DNA of 64,000 nucleotides from Mariniphaga sp964559175 (GTDB lineage: Bacteria > Bacteroidota > Bacteroidia > Bacteroidales > Prolixibacteraceae): the NCBI GenBank assembly GCA_964559175.1, contig CAZLGT010000001.1:124001-188000 (forward strand), given 5' to 3'. A program made the translations under genes and the position numbers. The notes beneath the pieces are model-generated. The model searched no databases. It saw only the letters and a list, made by a program, of their open reading frames with translations, and was not told where the DNA came from. How positions within the stretch are numbered: position 1 is the stretch's first letter; each line of letters begins with the position of its first letter. Shown piece after piece: positions 42,009-50,898 of this stretch.

Positions 42009-43559
42009 TCAGACAAAAATACCTTCGCCAACACCGATGGGCAAATCGAGCCAGAACCAAACAAACAGCAATACCACCCACATAATAAACAGTACTACGG
42101 CATATGGAATTAGCAATGACAGGATGGTTCCGATGCCTACGTTTTTGTCGTATTTTCTTACCCACCCTATGAGCAGTGGGAAATAAACATAGAGCGGACT
42201 GATGGAGTTTGTGATGGAATCGCCCACGCGATACATTAGCTGAATAAATGCTGCGCTGTAACCCAGCTGTGCAAGCATGGGGATAAATATGGGGGCAAAA
42301 ATGGCCCATTTGGCCGATCCGCTGCCGATAAAAATGTTCAGAAAAGCGACAAGTGTCATGTACATGGTGAACATGAACGGACCGGTTAGTCCGGTTGACT
42401 GCAGGAATTCGGCGCCGTTAATGGCCAGGATGGTATCGAGACGGCTCCAGCTAAAGAGGTTGATGAACTGTGCCACCACCAGCATCAGCACAATGTATCC
42501 CGAGAGGTCCTTCATGCCCAGTTCCATGAATCTGAGTATATCGTCGGGCTTTTTAATGCTTCCGGTAATTTTTCCATACACATAACCCGGTATGGCAAAA
42601 AAGAAAAAGAGGATGGGTACCAGCCCGCGCAGAAATGGCGAAGGCACTATGCCTCCTGTTTCCTGGTTACGCAGCGGGGCATTGGCCGGAATGAGAAGCA
42701 CAAGTATGATGGTTACAAAAATTGCCAGTGACAGTCCGGCATACCGCAAGGCTTTTTTTTCGGTTGCAGTTAATTTGGGTGCTTCTTCGTATGATTCAAT
42801 TGCCGTGTCCCCCATGGAAAATCCACGGGTGCGGGGAATTGTAAAGCGGGACGCCACAAATGCACCGCCAATACCAAGCAACACGGTGGAAACAATCATG
42901 AAATACCAGTTGGCTGTGGCGCTCACTTCAATGGATGGATCGATTTGCTGCACCACTTCGGTGCTGATTCCGGCCAGAAGAACATCGGTTCCGGCAATGA
43001 AAAAATTGGCCGTGAACCCTGCTGTTGCTCCCGCATACCCGGCAATGAGCCCGGCAATGGGATGCAATCCCATCTGGGCAAAAATTAGAGCGGCAATGGG
43101 GGGTACAATTACCACGCCGGCATCGGACCCAATGTTACCACATGCGCCAATAATGAAAATAACCGGCAAAACAATTTTACGGGGAACGGCAAACGCCATG
43201 GTGCGCAAAATGATGGTGAGCAAACCGCTCCGTTCAGCCACCGATACGCCCATCAACATTACCAGCACCAGCCCAAAGGGTGCAAAATGTGCGAAGTTGG
43301 TTACCATTTCTTCCAGAAAACGGCGCAATCCCCAGCCCGAAATAAGGTTTTTCGGAACAACTACTTCGCCTGTGCCGGGGTCAACAGCGCTAATGCCCGA
43401 GAACGCAGCCACAGCACTCATGATAATAATGATCAAGGTAATCCAAACAAACAGCCAGAACGGATGAGGTAGCTTGTTTCCCAAAATTTCAATCCACTTG
43501 AGTACACCGGTGCTTTTGGGTTGAACATCCGGTTTCGACGATTCATTTTGCTGTGCCAT
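42009..43559 (-). CDS. AbgT-family transporter
   Basis: Inner-membrane antiporter-type transporter of 516 residues with about eleven or more hydrophobic segments, belonging to AbgT/MtrF (p-aminobenzoyl-glutamate uptake in E. coli, sulfonamide export in others). Family blocks: LGNKLPHPFWLFVWITLII (~28-46), SGLLTIILRTMAFAVPRKIV and IIGACGNIGSDAGVVIVPPI (~138-157), AGATAGFTANFFIAGTDVLL (~176-195), and SGSAKWAIFAPIFIPML (~417-433). Substrate not decided. Converges with the DUF1080 gene at 15 bp. Confidence 0.92.
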   Translation of the reverse strand: MAQQNESSKPDVQPKSTGVLKWIEILGNKLPHPFWLFVWITLIIIIMSAVAAFSGISAVDPGTGEVVVPKNLISGWGLRRFLEEMVTNFAHFAPFGLVLVMLMGVSVAERSGLLTIILRTMAFAVPRKIVLPVIFIIGACGNIGSDAGVVIVPPIAALIFAQMGLHPIAGLIAGYAGATAGFTANFFIAGTDVLLAGISTEVVQQIDPSIEVSATANWYFMIVSTVLLGIGGAFVASRFTIPRTRGFSMGDTAIESYEEAPKLTATEKKALRYAGLSLAIFVTIILVLLIPANAPLRNQETGGIVPSPFLRGLVPILFFFFAIPGYVYGKITGSIKKPDDILRFMELGMKDLSGYIVLMLVVAQFINLFSWSRLDTILAINGAEFLQSTGLTGPFMFTMYMTLVAFLNIFIGSGSAKWAIFAPIFIPMLAQLGYSAAFIQLMYRVGDSITNSISPLYVYFPLLIGWVRKYDKNVGIGTILSLLIPYAVVLFIMWVVLLFVWFWLDLPIGVGEGIFV

Positions 43560-43866
43560 ACCTTTGTTTTTTTTCAGTACTTTTTTTTAAAAGTTGAAAT
43601 GGTGCGCAAAATCGGGAAATTTTTTTAACCGGAAAAGAATTCAGCGCATAAATCCGCCATTTAACCTTTTCATCCCGGAAATAAAATCCAGGCAAGGCCG
43701 GTTCAGTCAGCATGAAAGCCAAACAGTCTTTTTGCTTAATGCGTTGTTTTTCAGCGATTTTAAGTTTGTGTTCCTGCCCGGATGTCCGACCGGTTTAATT
43801 AAACTCTTTTCTTTGCGATCTATTGTTATCTTTGCAATTCAGGGGTTAGAAAACGAAGAAAAATAC
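43560..43866. other. Divergent intergenic region without a gene
   Basis: This 307-bp spacer separates the AbgT transporter and recJ. The recJ frame is open upstream to 43594, but the extra ~90 residues are not part of the family and read like random translation. Only a promoter box was found. Confidence 0.6.
43827..43834 (+). promoter_or_regulatory. -7 promoter box of recJ
   Basis: TATCTTTG, an exact TAnnTTTG match, 32 bp before the recJ ATG at 43867. It also argues against the longer N-terminus, which would start upstream of this promoter. Confidence 0.55.
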
Positions 43867-45591
43867 ATGGAAAAAATCTGGAATTTAAAAAAGCAGGGTG
43901 ATCCGAACGAGATAAAGCATCTGTCGGCAGCGCTGAATGTAAATATGACAATCGCGCGGTTACTGGTGCAACGTGGGATTACGACCTTCAACGAAGCCAA
44001 GGCATTTTTTCGCCCGCGGCTGAGCGACCTGCACGATCCGTTCCTGATGAAAGACATGGATAAAGCGGTTGCCCGTTTGGAACTTGCCATCAACAATCAG
44101 GAGAAGGTGCTGGTGTATGGCGACTACGACGTGGATGGCACCACTTCGGTTGCACTAATGTACACTTTTTTGAAACCGCGGCTGAATCACATCGAATATT
44201 ACATTCCCGACCGGTACAGCGAAGGTTACGGGGTTTCGCCCAAAAGCATCGACTATGCTGCCGACAATGGTTTTTCACTGATTATCGCCCTCGACTGTGG
44301 GATTAAGGCGGTGGATAAAATTACCGATGCCAAAAACAGAGGGCTCGATTTTGTTATTTGCGACCACCACAATCCTGACGATGAGGTACCCCCGGCAGTT
44401 GCCGTACTCGACCCCAAGCAGTCCGACTGCAATTATCCCTACAAAGAACTTTCGGGGTGCGGTGTTGGGTTCAAGTTGCTTCAGGCCTACTGCCAGAAGA
44501 ATGAAGTTGAACTGGAAGAGATTTACGACCTGCTCGATTTAGTTGTGGTAAGCATTGCTTCCGACATTGTTCCCATTACGGGCGAAAACCGGGTGCTTGC
44601 ATATTATGGTTTGAAAAAGCTGAATTCCAATCCGGGAATGGGTTTGCAAACCATCATAAACCTGGCAGGTATCAACGGAACTGAAATTACCATCAGCGAC
44701 ATTGTGTTTAAAATTGGCCCCCGGCTGAATGCCTCAGGCCGGATAGAGCACGGAAAAAAATCAGTACAAATTCTGGTTTCCATCGACGAAGATAAATCGG
44801 ATATTCTGGGGGAGGAAATTGACTCGTTCAACGAAATTCGGAAAACACTCGATCGCGACATTACACAGGATGCCCTTGACATGATTGAGAAGGACCCCGA
44901 GATGAAAAACATGAACAGTACGGTGCTTTATAATCGTGATTGGCACAAAGGGGTTGTGGGTATTGTAGCTTCCAGGGTAACCGAACAGTATTACCGGCCT
45001 ACCATTATTTTAACCGAGTCGAACGGAATGGCCACAGGTTCGGCACGATCGGTAAAAGATTTCGATCTGTATGAAGCCATTGGGCAGTGCAGCGATTTGC
45101 TCGAGTCGTATGGAGGGCACATGTATGCTGCCGGGCTAACCCTGAGAATTGAGAACATACCGGAGTTTCGCCGGCGTTTTGAGGAGATTGTGACCAGGCA
45201 GCTTACCGATTTGTCGCAGGTGCAAACCATTGAGGTGGATGCCAAAATTACCCTGAGTGAAATCAATCCCCGGTTCTACCGCATTTTAAAACAGTTTGCT
45301 CCGTATGGTCCGCACAACATGACACCGGTTTTTGTTACCGAAGATGTATTTGATGCCGGAACCAGCCGGTTGGTCGGAAAAAACAAAGAACACCTGAAGC
45401 TGGATTTGGTGGAACCCGATGTCAACTCAGGCATTTTCCCGGGGATTGCATTCAACCATTCCGATAAATTCGATCTGATTACTTCAGGGTTACCCTTCGA
45501 TGTGTGCTATTCGATAACCGAAAACGAATACCGCGGCAAAACCAGCCTGCAGCTTTTTATTCGCGACATTAAAAAGCGGGATATTTTTTAA
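43867..45591 (+). CDS. recJ: Single-stranded-DNA-specific exonuclease RecJ
   Basis: 5'-3' ssDNA exonuclease of recombination and repair; cytosolic. From ATG 43867 the product has 574 residues, normal for the family, and begins MEKIWNLKKQGDPNEI. The DHH domain includes LVYGDYDVDGTTSVALMY (~79-96) and FVICDHHNPDDE (~159-170; the DHH motif). The DHHA1 part has YGGHMYAAGLTLR (~417-429, GGH motif). Ends LFIRDIKKRDIF. Its tail overlaps the convergent HAD gene by 4 bp. Confidence 0.95.
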   Translation: MEKIWNLKKQGDPNEIKHLSAALNVNMTIARLLVQRGITTFNEAKAFFRPRLSDLHDPFLMKDMDKAVARLELAINNQEKVLVYGDYDVDGTTSVALMYTFLKPRLNHIEYYIPDRYSEGYGVSPKSIDYAADNGFSLIIALDCGIKAVDKITDAKNRGLDFVICDHHNPDDEVPPAVAVLDPKQSDCNYPYKELSGCGVGFKLLQAYCQKNEVELEEIYDLLDLVVVSIASDIVPITGENRVLAYYGLKKLNSNPGMGLQTIINLAGINGTEITISDIVFKIGPRLNASGRIEHGKKSVQILVSIDEDKSDILGEEIDSFNEIRKTLDRDITQDALDMIEKDPEMKNMNSTVLYNRDWHKGVVGIVASRVTEQYYRPTIILTESNGMATGSARSVKDFDLYEAIGQCSDLLESYGGHMYAAGLTLRIENIPEFRRRFEEIVTRQLTDLSQVQTIEVDAKITLSEINPRFYRILKQFAPYGPHNMTPVFVTEDVFDAGTSRLVGKNKEHLKLDLVEPDVNSGIFPGIAFNHSDKFDLITSGLPFDVCYSITENEYRGKTSLQLFIRDIKKRDIF

Positions 45592-46226
45592 AACGGAAAA
45601 TCTTCCAGTTTTTTCAGCTCGTTTAAAACCACCGCACCGGTTTTTCTGAGCCGTTTTTCCGACTGATGTCCGTCGGCTATTAAAATGCAATTTAATCCCA
45701 GTGCTTCTGCCACTTCAAAATCGTGAATAGTGTCGCCAATCATCCATGCATTTTCAGTTTTAATGTTGAATTGACCGATGAGTTGCTGACCGCGTTCCAC
45801 TTTTGATGCCGCATAATGGTCGTTCAGTCCGGCAACTCCTTCAAAGTAAGGAAAAATGGCATTGTGTTTCAGTGTATGTTCGAGCATGTTTTGCTTCATG
45901 GCCGAAAGTACAAACTGCCGGGCGCCGGCTTCTTTGAAAAAAGCAATTATTTCCTTACCTGCCTGATGCAGTTCACAACGCTCCACCCCGTGGTCGTATA
46001 AATCAATAAATTCCCTTGCCGGAATAGCAAAATCTTCTTTGTTGAAATCGAATCCGATGGCAGCATAATAATTTTTTACCGGGAAAGAAAAAACTTCCTT
46101 GTAGGTTTGCCGGGTTAAAAGCGGAAGATTTCTTTTTTGTAAAAGCTGATTAATGGTAGCAATGCAAAAATCCAAATCGTTCAGCAGTGTTCCGTTCCAG
46201 TCCCAGATAATCGAGGTTCGCTTCAT
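45588..46226 (-). CDS. HAD-family hydrolase (phosphoglycolate-phosphatase-like)
   Basis: Cytosolic HAD phosphatase, 212 residues. Motif I is SIIWDWNGTLLNDL (~5-18; DxN where DxD is common, with Asp9 and Asn11), motif II VLSAMKQNML (~115-124), motif III Lys in YAASKVERGQ and motif IV MIGDTIHDFEVAEAL (~159-173). The second acidic residue of motif I is Asn, unusual for phosphatases though found in some HAD-1 proteins. Start overlaps the acyltransferase stop by 4 bp (ATGA), so the two are coupled. Confidence 0.87.
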   Translation of the reverse strand: MKRTSIIWDWNGTLLNDLDFCIATINQLLQKRNLPLLTRQTYKEVFSFPVKNYYAAIGFDFNKEDFAIPAREFIDLYDHGVERCELHQAGKEIIAFFKEAGARQFVLSAMKQNMLEHTLKHNAIFPYFEGVAGLNDHYAASKVERGQQLIGQFNIKTENAWMIGDTIHDFEVAEALGLNCILIADGHQSEKRLRKTGAVVLNELKKLEDFPF

Positions 46227-47365
46227 TTGATGTCAACCACCTTGAGTTTGTTGATTACGGGATTGGCGTAAATTTTCAGAAAACGCTCCTGGATGTCGGT
46301 AATGGGGAAGTCGATATGGATGAGTGCCTGTTCAATCATCATTTTGAAATTTTTCTTTTCGTGCGACGAATACCTGTGTTTGAACCGGGGTTCTGGCATC
46401 AGCATGTCGTAAGCTATGTAATTGTTGGGCCACAGCTTGAAATTACCCCAAATTTGCCGGTCAATAATATTGACCAGTTCCTTGATTTGCTGGTTTTGCT
46501 GCTCTTTGGCTTTTACTTCATCAAAATTCATTTCAATGGGTTGTCCGAATGAAAAACGTATCCGGCCTTTTGGGTTGAACATACCCATTGACATACTTTT
46601 TAAATCGTCTTTGTCGGTTTTCTTTTGTCCGTAATGTTCTTTTTTTATGAGTTCTTTCATTTTGGCCAGTCCGCAGGGCTCAATTTCATACGAAATGGAA
46701 ACCGGCACAATGTTCAGTTCTTTGAAACCTTCATTGAGGGATTTGTCGTTGCTCATATTCAGCATTTTCAAAACGCTGTCCTGGGTTTTGTCGTACCCGT
46801 CCTTTGTGCGTCCCTCGCGCTGGGCAATCCAAACTGAAAGGTTATCGCGGGTGATGGATTGACGAATAAAATGGGAAACTTTTTGAGAGGCTCCCAGCAA
46901 CTCACGTGGCGGCAGGTTCCTTTTTATGATGAAAGCCCGGTTCAGACGTACGGCGTGTTCTATCCATTCATAGAGCAACAGGTTGTTTCCAATGGCAATC
47001 TGTGTCGTGTTCATGCCATAGTCGAAAATCAGCATGTTCAGAAAAGCGGCATCAAGCACAATGTCGCGGTGGTTTGAGATAAAGAGGTACGGTTTTGTTT
47101 TATCCAGGGCATCCAAACCGGTGCAGGTAAGGCCTTCTGAGGTTTTGTTAATAATCCAGCGCAGCAGGTCGTAAACAAATGTTCCCTGTAATTGCCTAAT
47201 TTTCTTTAGGTTGCGCAGCTGCATTTTAACAACCTCCACCTTGGGCCGTACCTTAAAAAGATACATGAGCACCCTGTCGAAGGCCGGGTCTTTCACCATC
47301 AGCCTTATTTTTTCCTTTATTTCCTTGTCGGTGTACGGGCGTATATCGTCAAAATTGTATTCCAT
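46223..47365 (-). CDS. 1-acylglycerol-3-phosphate acyltransferase-like protein
   Basis: Predicted membrane-associated acyltransferase of 380 residues (glycerolipid acyltransferase family, longer than PlsC). The start at 47365 gives MEYNFDDIRPYTDKEIKEKI. The catalytic box reads LFISNHRDIVLDAAFLN (~98-114): the spacing His to Asp is five residues rather than four. IIKRNLPPRELLG and WIAQREGRTKDGYDKTQ (~186-202) are motif II/III equivalents. Function in lipid synthesis is by family. Cotranscribed with the HAD gene. Confidence 0.8.
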   Translation of the reverse strand: MEYNFDDIRPYTDKEIKEKIRLMVKDPAFDRVLMYLFKVRPKVEVVKMQLRNLKKIRQLQGTFVYDLLRWIINKTSEGLTCTGLDALDKTKPYLFISNHRDIVLDAAFLNMLIFDYGMNTTQIAIGNNLLLYEWIEHAVRLNRAFIIKRNLPPRELLGASQKVSHFIRQSITRDNLSVWIAQREGRTKDGYDKTQDSVLKMLNMSNDKSLNEGFKELNIVPVSISYEIEPCGLAKMKELIKKEHYGQKKTDKDDLKSMSMGMFNPKGRIRFSFGQPIEMNFDEVKAKEQQNQQIKELVNIIDRQIWGNFKLWPNNYIAYDMLMPEPRFKHRYSSHEKKNFKMMIEQALIHIDFPITDIQERFLKIYANPVINKLKVVDIK

Positions 47366-47404
47366 GAGATTGAATTTTAGCAATACAAAGTAACGAATTC
47401 AATC

Positions 47405-49447
47405 CTACATTTTCAATCTCAACTGAAATTTTAACTCAGTTTTATGATTTCCGGCAATTTCGTTGTAACCCGAACTGATTGATTCGGCATCGCTTTGCAA
47501 GGTATTTGCCAGTTTAAACCAGATTTCGGCTCTTTCGCTGATTTTGTATTTCAGGTTAAGGTAGGTGCGAAAACCTTTCCCGAAAAATGCCGGAACTGCA
47601 AACGTATAGAGCAGATCGTTTTCGTAGGCGTAAATGCGTGAATTGTAACTTTCGGTGTTAAAATACGCCAGCCGGGCCGAGAGATTCAACGGAATACGTT
47701 CCGGCGAAAGTTGAACATCCTGAAAAACCATCCAGCCGTTTTCAGTTTTCAGGCCTTTGTAAAAAACATGCTCCATCCGGGTTTTCAGTGTGAATAATTC
47801 GGATGGATTATACTGAAAATGAAACCTCGATTTCCGAAATTGCTCCGGTAAATCTTCGTATTTTTCCTCCACTCTGAATTTCTGCTCTTTTTCTTCGTTT
47901 TTATAGCGAAGGTAAACCTGCACTTTTCGCGAAGGACGAAAATCAACCTGCGCAAAAACATCCCATCCGGTTGAAGGTCCGGCTGTGGTAAAATTGATCC
48001 ATTCAGAACGATATACATCGGAATAAGCTGAAAGCGTAACAAATTTTACGGGAAGAATACGTGTGCCCAAATACAATCCGGTTTCGTTGGCGGCAGCACT
48101 TCCTTCGGAAAAAGGTGTGGCCCATAAGGCATGGTAGTTTTTATCGAAATGGCGGAACAAGGCTGATAACTGGATGCGGTCGTGCAAATGAGCGGCAGCT
48201 CCCTGTAAAAAAGCTTTTCCTTTTGATTTTGAAAGGGCTGCTTCACCAAAAAACTGGTATTTTCCTTTGCTGAACAAATAATCGGCGCCGGCCACAACAT
48301 TTTCTTTTCCACTGAAACGAAACCGGTTGTAAAGCTGGTCGCTTCGGATGAATGGCATATTGAACCTCCGGTAAAGAAATGTTGCCCCAATTTTCAAATT
48401 TTGAAACTGCCACGAGGCAACTGCACCGGCATTCAGATCGGTTACGCTGTTTTTGTCTTCAATTTCACTTTGGGTGCGGTGGTAACCCGAGGTTTGCAAA
48501 CTGGTAAAATAATTTCCCAGTGAGTCGGAAAAAGCACGGTTGCCGTCGCTGTTTTTTTGCGAATAAAACAAACTCACCCGTGCATCGCCCAGTTTCAGTG
48601 TGGTGGAAACGCCCCTGAAAAACTGGTTTTCGTCGGTAGAAGTGTAAGGCCGAACCCCCTGGTTGGTTTTGAAAATGTTCAGGGTGTTCAGTGATTTTCC
48701 GGTTGCAAATCCCTGCCAGAGCACCAGTCCCTGTCCGCTGCGCACCACAAAATCGCCCACTGTAATGTTTTCAAGTACCGGATTGATTTTTAAACTTAAA
48801 TGACCAGAGTAAAAATCAAATCCCTGCCTGTTTGAACCGGTAAAAAAGGCCTCTCCGGGGTCTTTCTCAGCAGTAATTCCGGCCGAAATATTGTCGCCCG
48901 ACTGAAACCGGTAGCGGGTGTAATACCGGGCCTGGTTACCTTCATACGGGGTAGTGCCGTCGTCTCTTTCTTTGTATCCTCGCGGTTTCTGCACCGTGCC
49001 GAGTGTTCGCGCCAGAAGTTCGTGCCTGCCGTATTTCAGCATTTCGGGAACGGACCGGGGTTCTTGCTCCACCGGCCCAAACCAGATGAACGGCTCCATT
49101 TTTGTGAGCAACTCAGGCGAAAATCCGTCAACAGTGTTCAGCTCAAAAATGGATAATGCGGGGCCAAATTCCTTCAGGTAATCCAGCAATTTCTGAATCT
49201 GAATGTCATCCAACAGATGCAGTCGCGAAATCTGGTCGTGTGTGGTTGTATTTATATTTAACGGATTGTTAGCAAATCCTTCCAAATCTTCAATTATCTG
49301 TGCGGCATCGGTTTCTTCGCCTAACTCTTCCAGAATCGATTCGATAATGGTTTCCAACTGAGTGGCAGATTCCGGTGTTTGTGCCCAGGCATAAAAGGGG
49401 AAGGCAGTCAGCAGAAAGAGTATAGTATGTTGAAGTAACCGCCTCAT
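47405..49447 (-). CDS. Outer-membrane barrel with N-terminal helix-hairpin-helix (ComEA-like) repeats
   Basis: A 680-residue secreted protein. Signal peptide to about AWAQ (residue ~23). Residues ~45-130 contain helix-hairpin-helix-like units: NNPLNINTTTHDQISRLHLL and LSIFELNTVDGFSPELLTKM, a DNA-binding-type fold in ComEA. From ~180 to the end are long amphipathic strands typical of an outer-membrane barrel (ENITVGDFVVRSGQGLVLWQ), ending LKFQLRLKM. The family is common in Bacteroidota but, as far as I know, uncharacterised. It is coupled to the upstream PorV/PorQ-like gene by a TAATG overlap. Confidence 0.78.
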   Translation of the reverse strand: MRRLLQHTILFLLTAFPFYAWAQTPESATQLETIIESILEELGEETDAAQIIEDLEGFANNPLNINTTTHDQISRLHLLDDIQIQKLLDYLKEFGPALSIFELNTVDGFSPELLTKMEPFIWFGPVEQEPRSVPEMLKYGRHELLARTLGTVQKPRGYKERDDGTTPYEGNQARYYTRYRFQSGDNISAGITAEKDPGEAFFTGSNRQGFDFYSGHLSLKINPVLENITVGDFVVRSGQGLVLWQGFATGKSLNTLNIFKTNQGVRPYTSTDENQFFRGVSTTLKLGDARVSLFYSQKNSDGNRAFSDSLGNYFTSLQTSGYHRTQSEIEDKNSVTDLNAGAVASWQFQNLKIGATFLYRRFNMPFIRSDQLYNRFRFSGKENVVAGADYLFSKGKYQFFGEAALSKSKGKAFLQGAAAHLHDRIQLSALFRHFDKNYHALWATPFSEGSAAANETGLYLGTRILPVKFVTLSAYSDVYRSEWINFTTAGPSTGWDVFAQVDFRPSRKVQVYLRYKNEEKEQKFRVEEKYEDLPEQFRKSRFHFQYNPSELFTLKTRMEHVFYKGLKTENGWMVFQDVQLSPERIPLNLSARLAYFNTESYNSRIYAYENDLLYTFAVPAFFGKGFRTYLNLKYKISERAEIWFKLANTLQSDAESISSGYNEIAGNHKTELKFQLRLKM

Positions 49448-50316
49448 TACAAATGAATTTGAATTGAAACAGAAGGTGTCATTCCCAGATTGCCATGGTA
49501 GCTGAATCCAAGGTCGGCTGAAAGATTTCCCGTTTTGTAGCCAACTCCGGCGGTGTATTTAAACGGTTTGCCCGAAACGCCAAATCGCAGCGCCAGATTT
49601 TCCACAGGTAAAAACTCAATGCCAGACTTCAAAAGGATCGGGTTCTGATTGTCTTTTTCCGCTTCAAAGGCCACCAAAACCATGTCACTAAACCGGTAAT
49701 GACCGCCTCCGCGGAAAATTACCGGCATTTGCACTTTCCCGGCAGGCGCTTCAATTCCACCTTTTACCGGATTGAAAATATGTGCCCCCAAATGCAGTTT
49801 TTCCGAAGGCTGAAACAAAACGCCACCTTCAAACGTGGCAAATCCTTTGGCACGTGCATTTTCAGGGAAAGTCTGGGTGAGGTAGTCGAGTTGAATACCG
49901 GCGCTCCATTTTTTGGAAAGCTGGCGGGCATAGGCCAGCGCATACTTGTTTTCCTTGAAAACTCCGCTTCCGAATTGAAAAAAGCTAACTCCAAACGCAC
50001 CTTCACCCACAGGCAAAACCACCGAGCCGGCAGATAGTGAAAGCAGGTCAACGCCAAACCTCGATTCATAAAAAAAACCGGCAGAAAATCCGTCGAGCCC
50101 AACAATTCCAGCCTGATTGTGGAACGTTCCCCACACATCGGTAAAAGAAACTGAAGCATGCGAGAGGCCCAATGAACGGGCACCAGCAGGATGGTTTTCG
50201 ATAGCATTAACGGTATATCCAAAAATAAAAACAAAGCTTGCCAGTAAAAAAAATATCTTTTTAAACTGGTTGCCTGTTTTTAGTTTTGGTTGATATGTAA
50301 ACTGGTTATTTTGCAA
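49447..50316 (-). CDS. PorV/PorQ-like outer-membrane protein
   Basis: Predicted 289-residue barrel of the PorV/PorQ (UPF0164-like) kind. Signal peptide near residues 18-38 (IFFLLASFVFIFGYTVNA) and the typical start of the mature part: GARSLGLSHASVSFTDVWGT, then FHNQAGIVGLDG (the 'NPAG' block). Alternating strands to the C-terminus (MTPSVSIQIHL). The start is a TTG at 50316; no ATG fits in front of the signal peptide. Lies 9 bp after the PemK toxin and overlaps the HHH-barrel start. Not accompanied by T9SS genes here. Confidence 0.75.
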   Translation of the reverse strand: MQNNQFTYQPKLKTGNQFKKIFFLLASFVFIFGYTVNAIENHPAGARSLGLSHASVSFTDVWGTFHNQAGIVGLDGFSAGFFYESRFGVDLLSLSAGSVVLPVGEGAFGVSFFQFGSGVFKENKYALAYARQLSKKWSAGIQLDYLTQTFPENARAKGFATFEGGVLFQPSEKLHLGAHIFNPVKGGIEAPAGKVQMPVIFRGGGHYRFSDMVLVAFEAEKDNQNPILLKSGIEFLPVENLALRFGVSGKPFKYTAGVGYKTGNLSADLGFSYHGNLGMTPSVSIQIHL

Positions 50317-50325
50317 TAAATTAAA

Positions 50326-50673
50326 TTATTCTAAATCAAAAGATAATACTCTTGCCAAACCATATTTAATTTCATTTGAAATTTCAACCGAAACAGTACC
50401 CAGCTTTTTCACAAACCGGTTTTCAGAAACAGAACGAACCTGAAAACAATCTGCAGAAGAAAGTTTTTTTAACCCATTTATCGGAGTTGGTTCAATTCTT
50501 ATCATCCACGGAGCAATGTCAAACTTTTCTTTCCAGTCTGTTACAGGAACGATTACTTTTAAAGGAAGTTTTCCAAGAGCATCATCGTTAACAATGATGG
50601 CAGGTCGTGTTTTTTTTATTTCAGCCCCCATTGCAGGGTCGAGATTTATCAACCAGATTTCACCTTGTTTCAT
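50326..50673 (-). CDS. PemK/MazF-type toxin endoribonuclease
   Basis: Type II toxin, an mRNA interferase, 115 residues from ATG 50673. Family marks: KQGEIWLINLDPAMGAE at the N-terminus, KTRPAIIVNDDALGKL (~21-36), PVTDWKEKF, KKLSSADCFQVRSVSENRFV (~69-88). It overlaps the antitoxin gene by 14 bp and is 9 bp before the PorV-like gene, so the pair is embedded between purE and an outer-membrane operon. Activity is predicted only. Confidence 0.9.
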   Translation of the reverse strand: MKQGEIWLINLDPAMGAEIKKTRPAIIVNDDALGKLPLKVIVPVTDWKEKFDIAPWMIRIEPTPINGLKKLSSADCFQVRSVSENRFVKKLGTVSVEISNEIKYGLARVLSFDLE

Positions 50674-50872
50674 AAAAATCCTCAAAATCAATATTCGTAA
50701 AAGCTGTTAAATCCGTATCTGTTTTATAATCTGAATATAAAGCTTCAGCGGCCAGGTTCATCTGATTCAAATCCTCTTTTTTTCTTATTGTGCGCAATGT
50801 TTTTTCTACCAAATACATACGTTTGTGTAGCGGCAGTTTCTCCATTTCCTTTAAAAGTTCATCTGTGTTCAT
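50660..50872 (-). CDS. Antitoxin of the PemK/MazF pair
   Basis: Small 70-residue protein directly in front of the PemK-type toxin, with a 14-bp overlap. From ATG 50872 it reads MNTDELLKEMEKLPLHKRMY, then a helical, highly charged stretch, and an acidic aromatic tail (FTNIDFEDFYETR) that probably wraps the toxin. A longer start would need TTG at 50902. It has no clear MazE or RHH signature, so DNA binding is not assured. The call rests on position and size. Confidence 0.72.
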   Translation of the reverse strand: MNTDELLKEMEKLPLHKRMYLVEKTLRTIRKKEDLNQMNLAAEALYSDYKTDTDLTAFTNIDFEDFYETR

Positions 50873-50898
50873 TCGAAATAATTTTTGAACAATAAATT

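Noticed and set aside
42592..43467. Long open frame of 291 codons on the plus strand
   Set aside because: It runs antisense through the AbgT transporter gene, has low-complexity Met/Ser/Thr/Ala composition and no recognisable family; the transporter frame is clearly real.
43594..43866. N-terminal extension of RecJ by ~90 residues
   Set aside because: The extra sequence is not in the RecJ family and lies partly upstream of the likely promoter box; ATG 43867 fits.
47405..50316. Type IX secretion component because of PorV/PorQ likeness
   Set aside because: No other T9SS genes and no clear C-terminal sorting domains were recognised in the secreted proteins here, so only family likeness is claimed.
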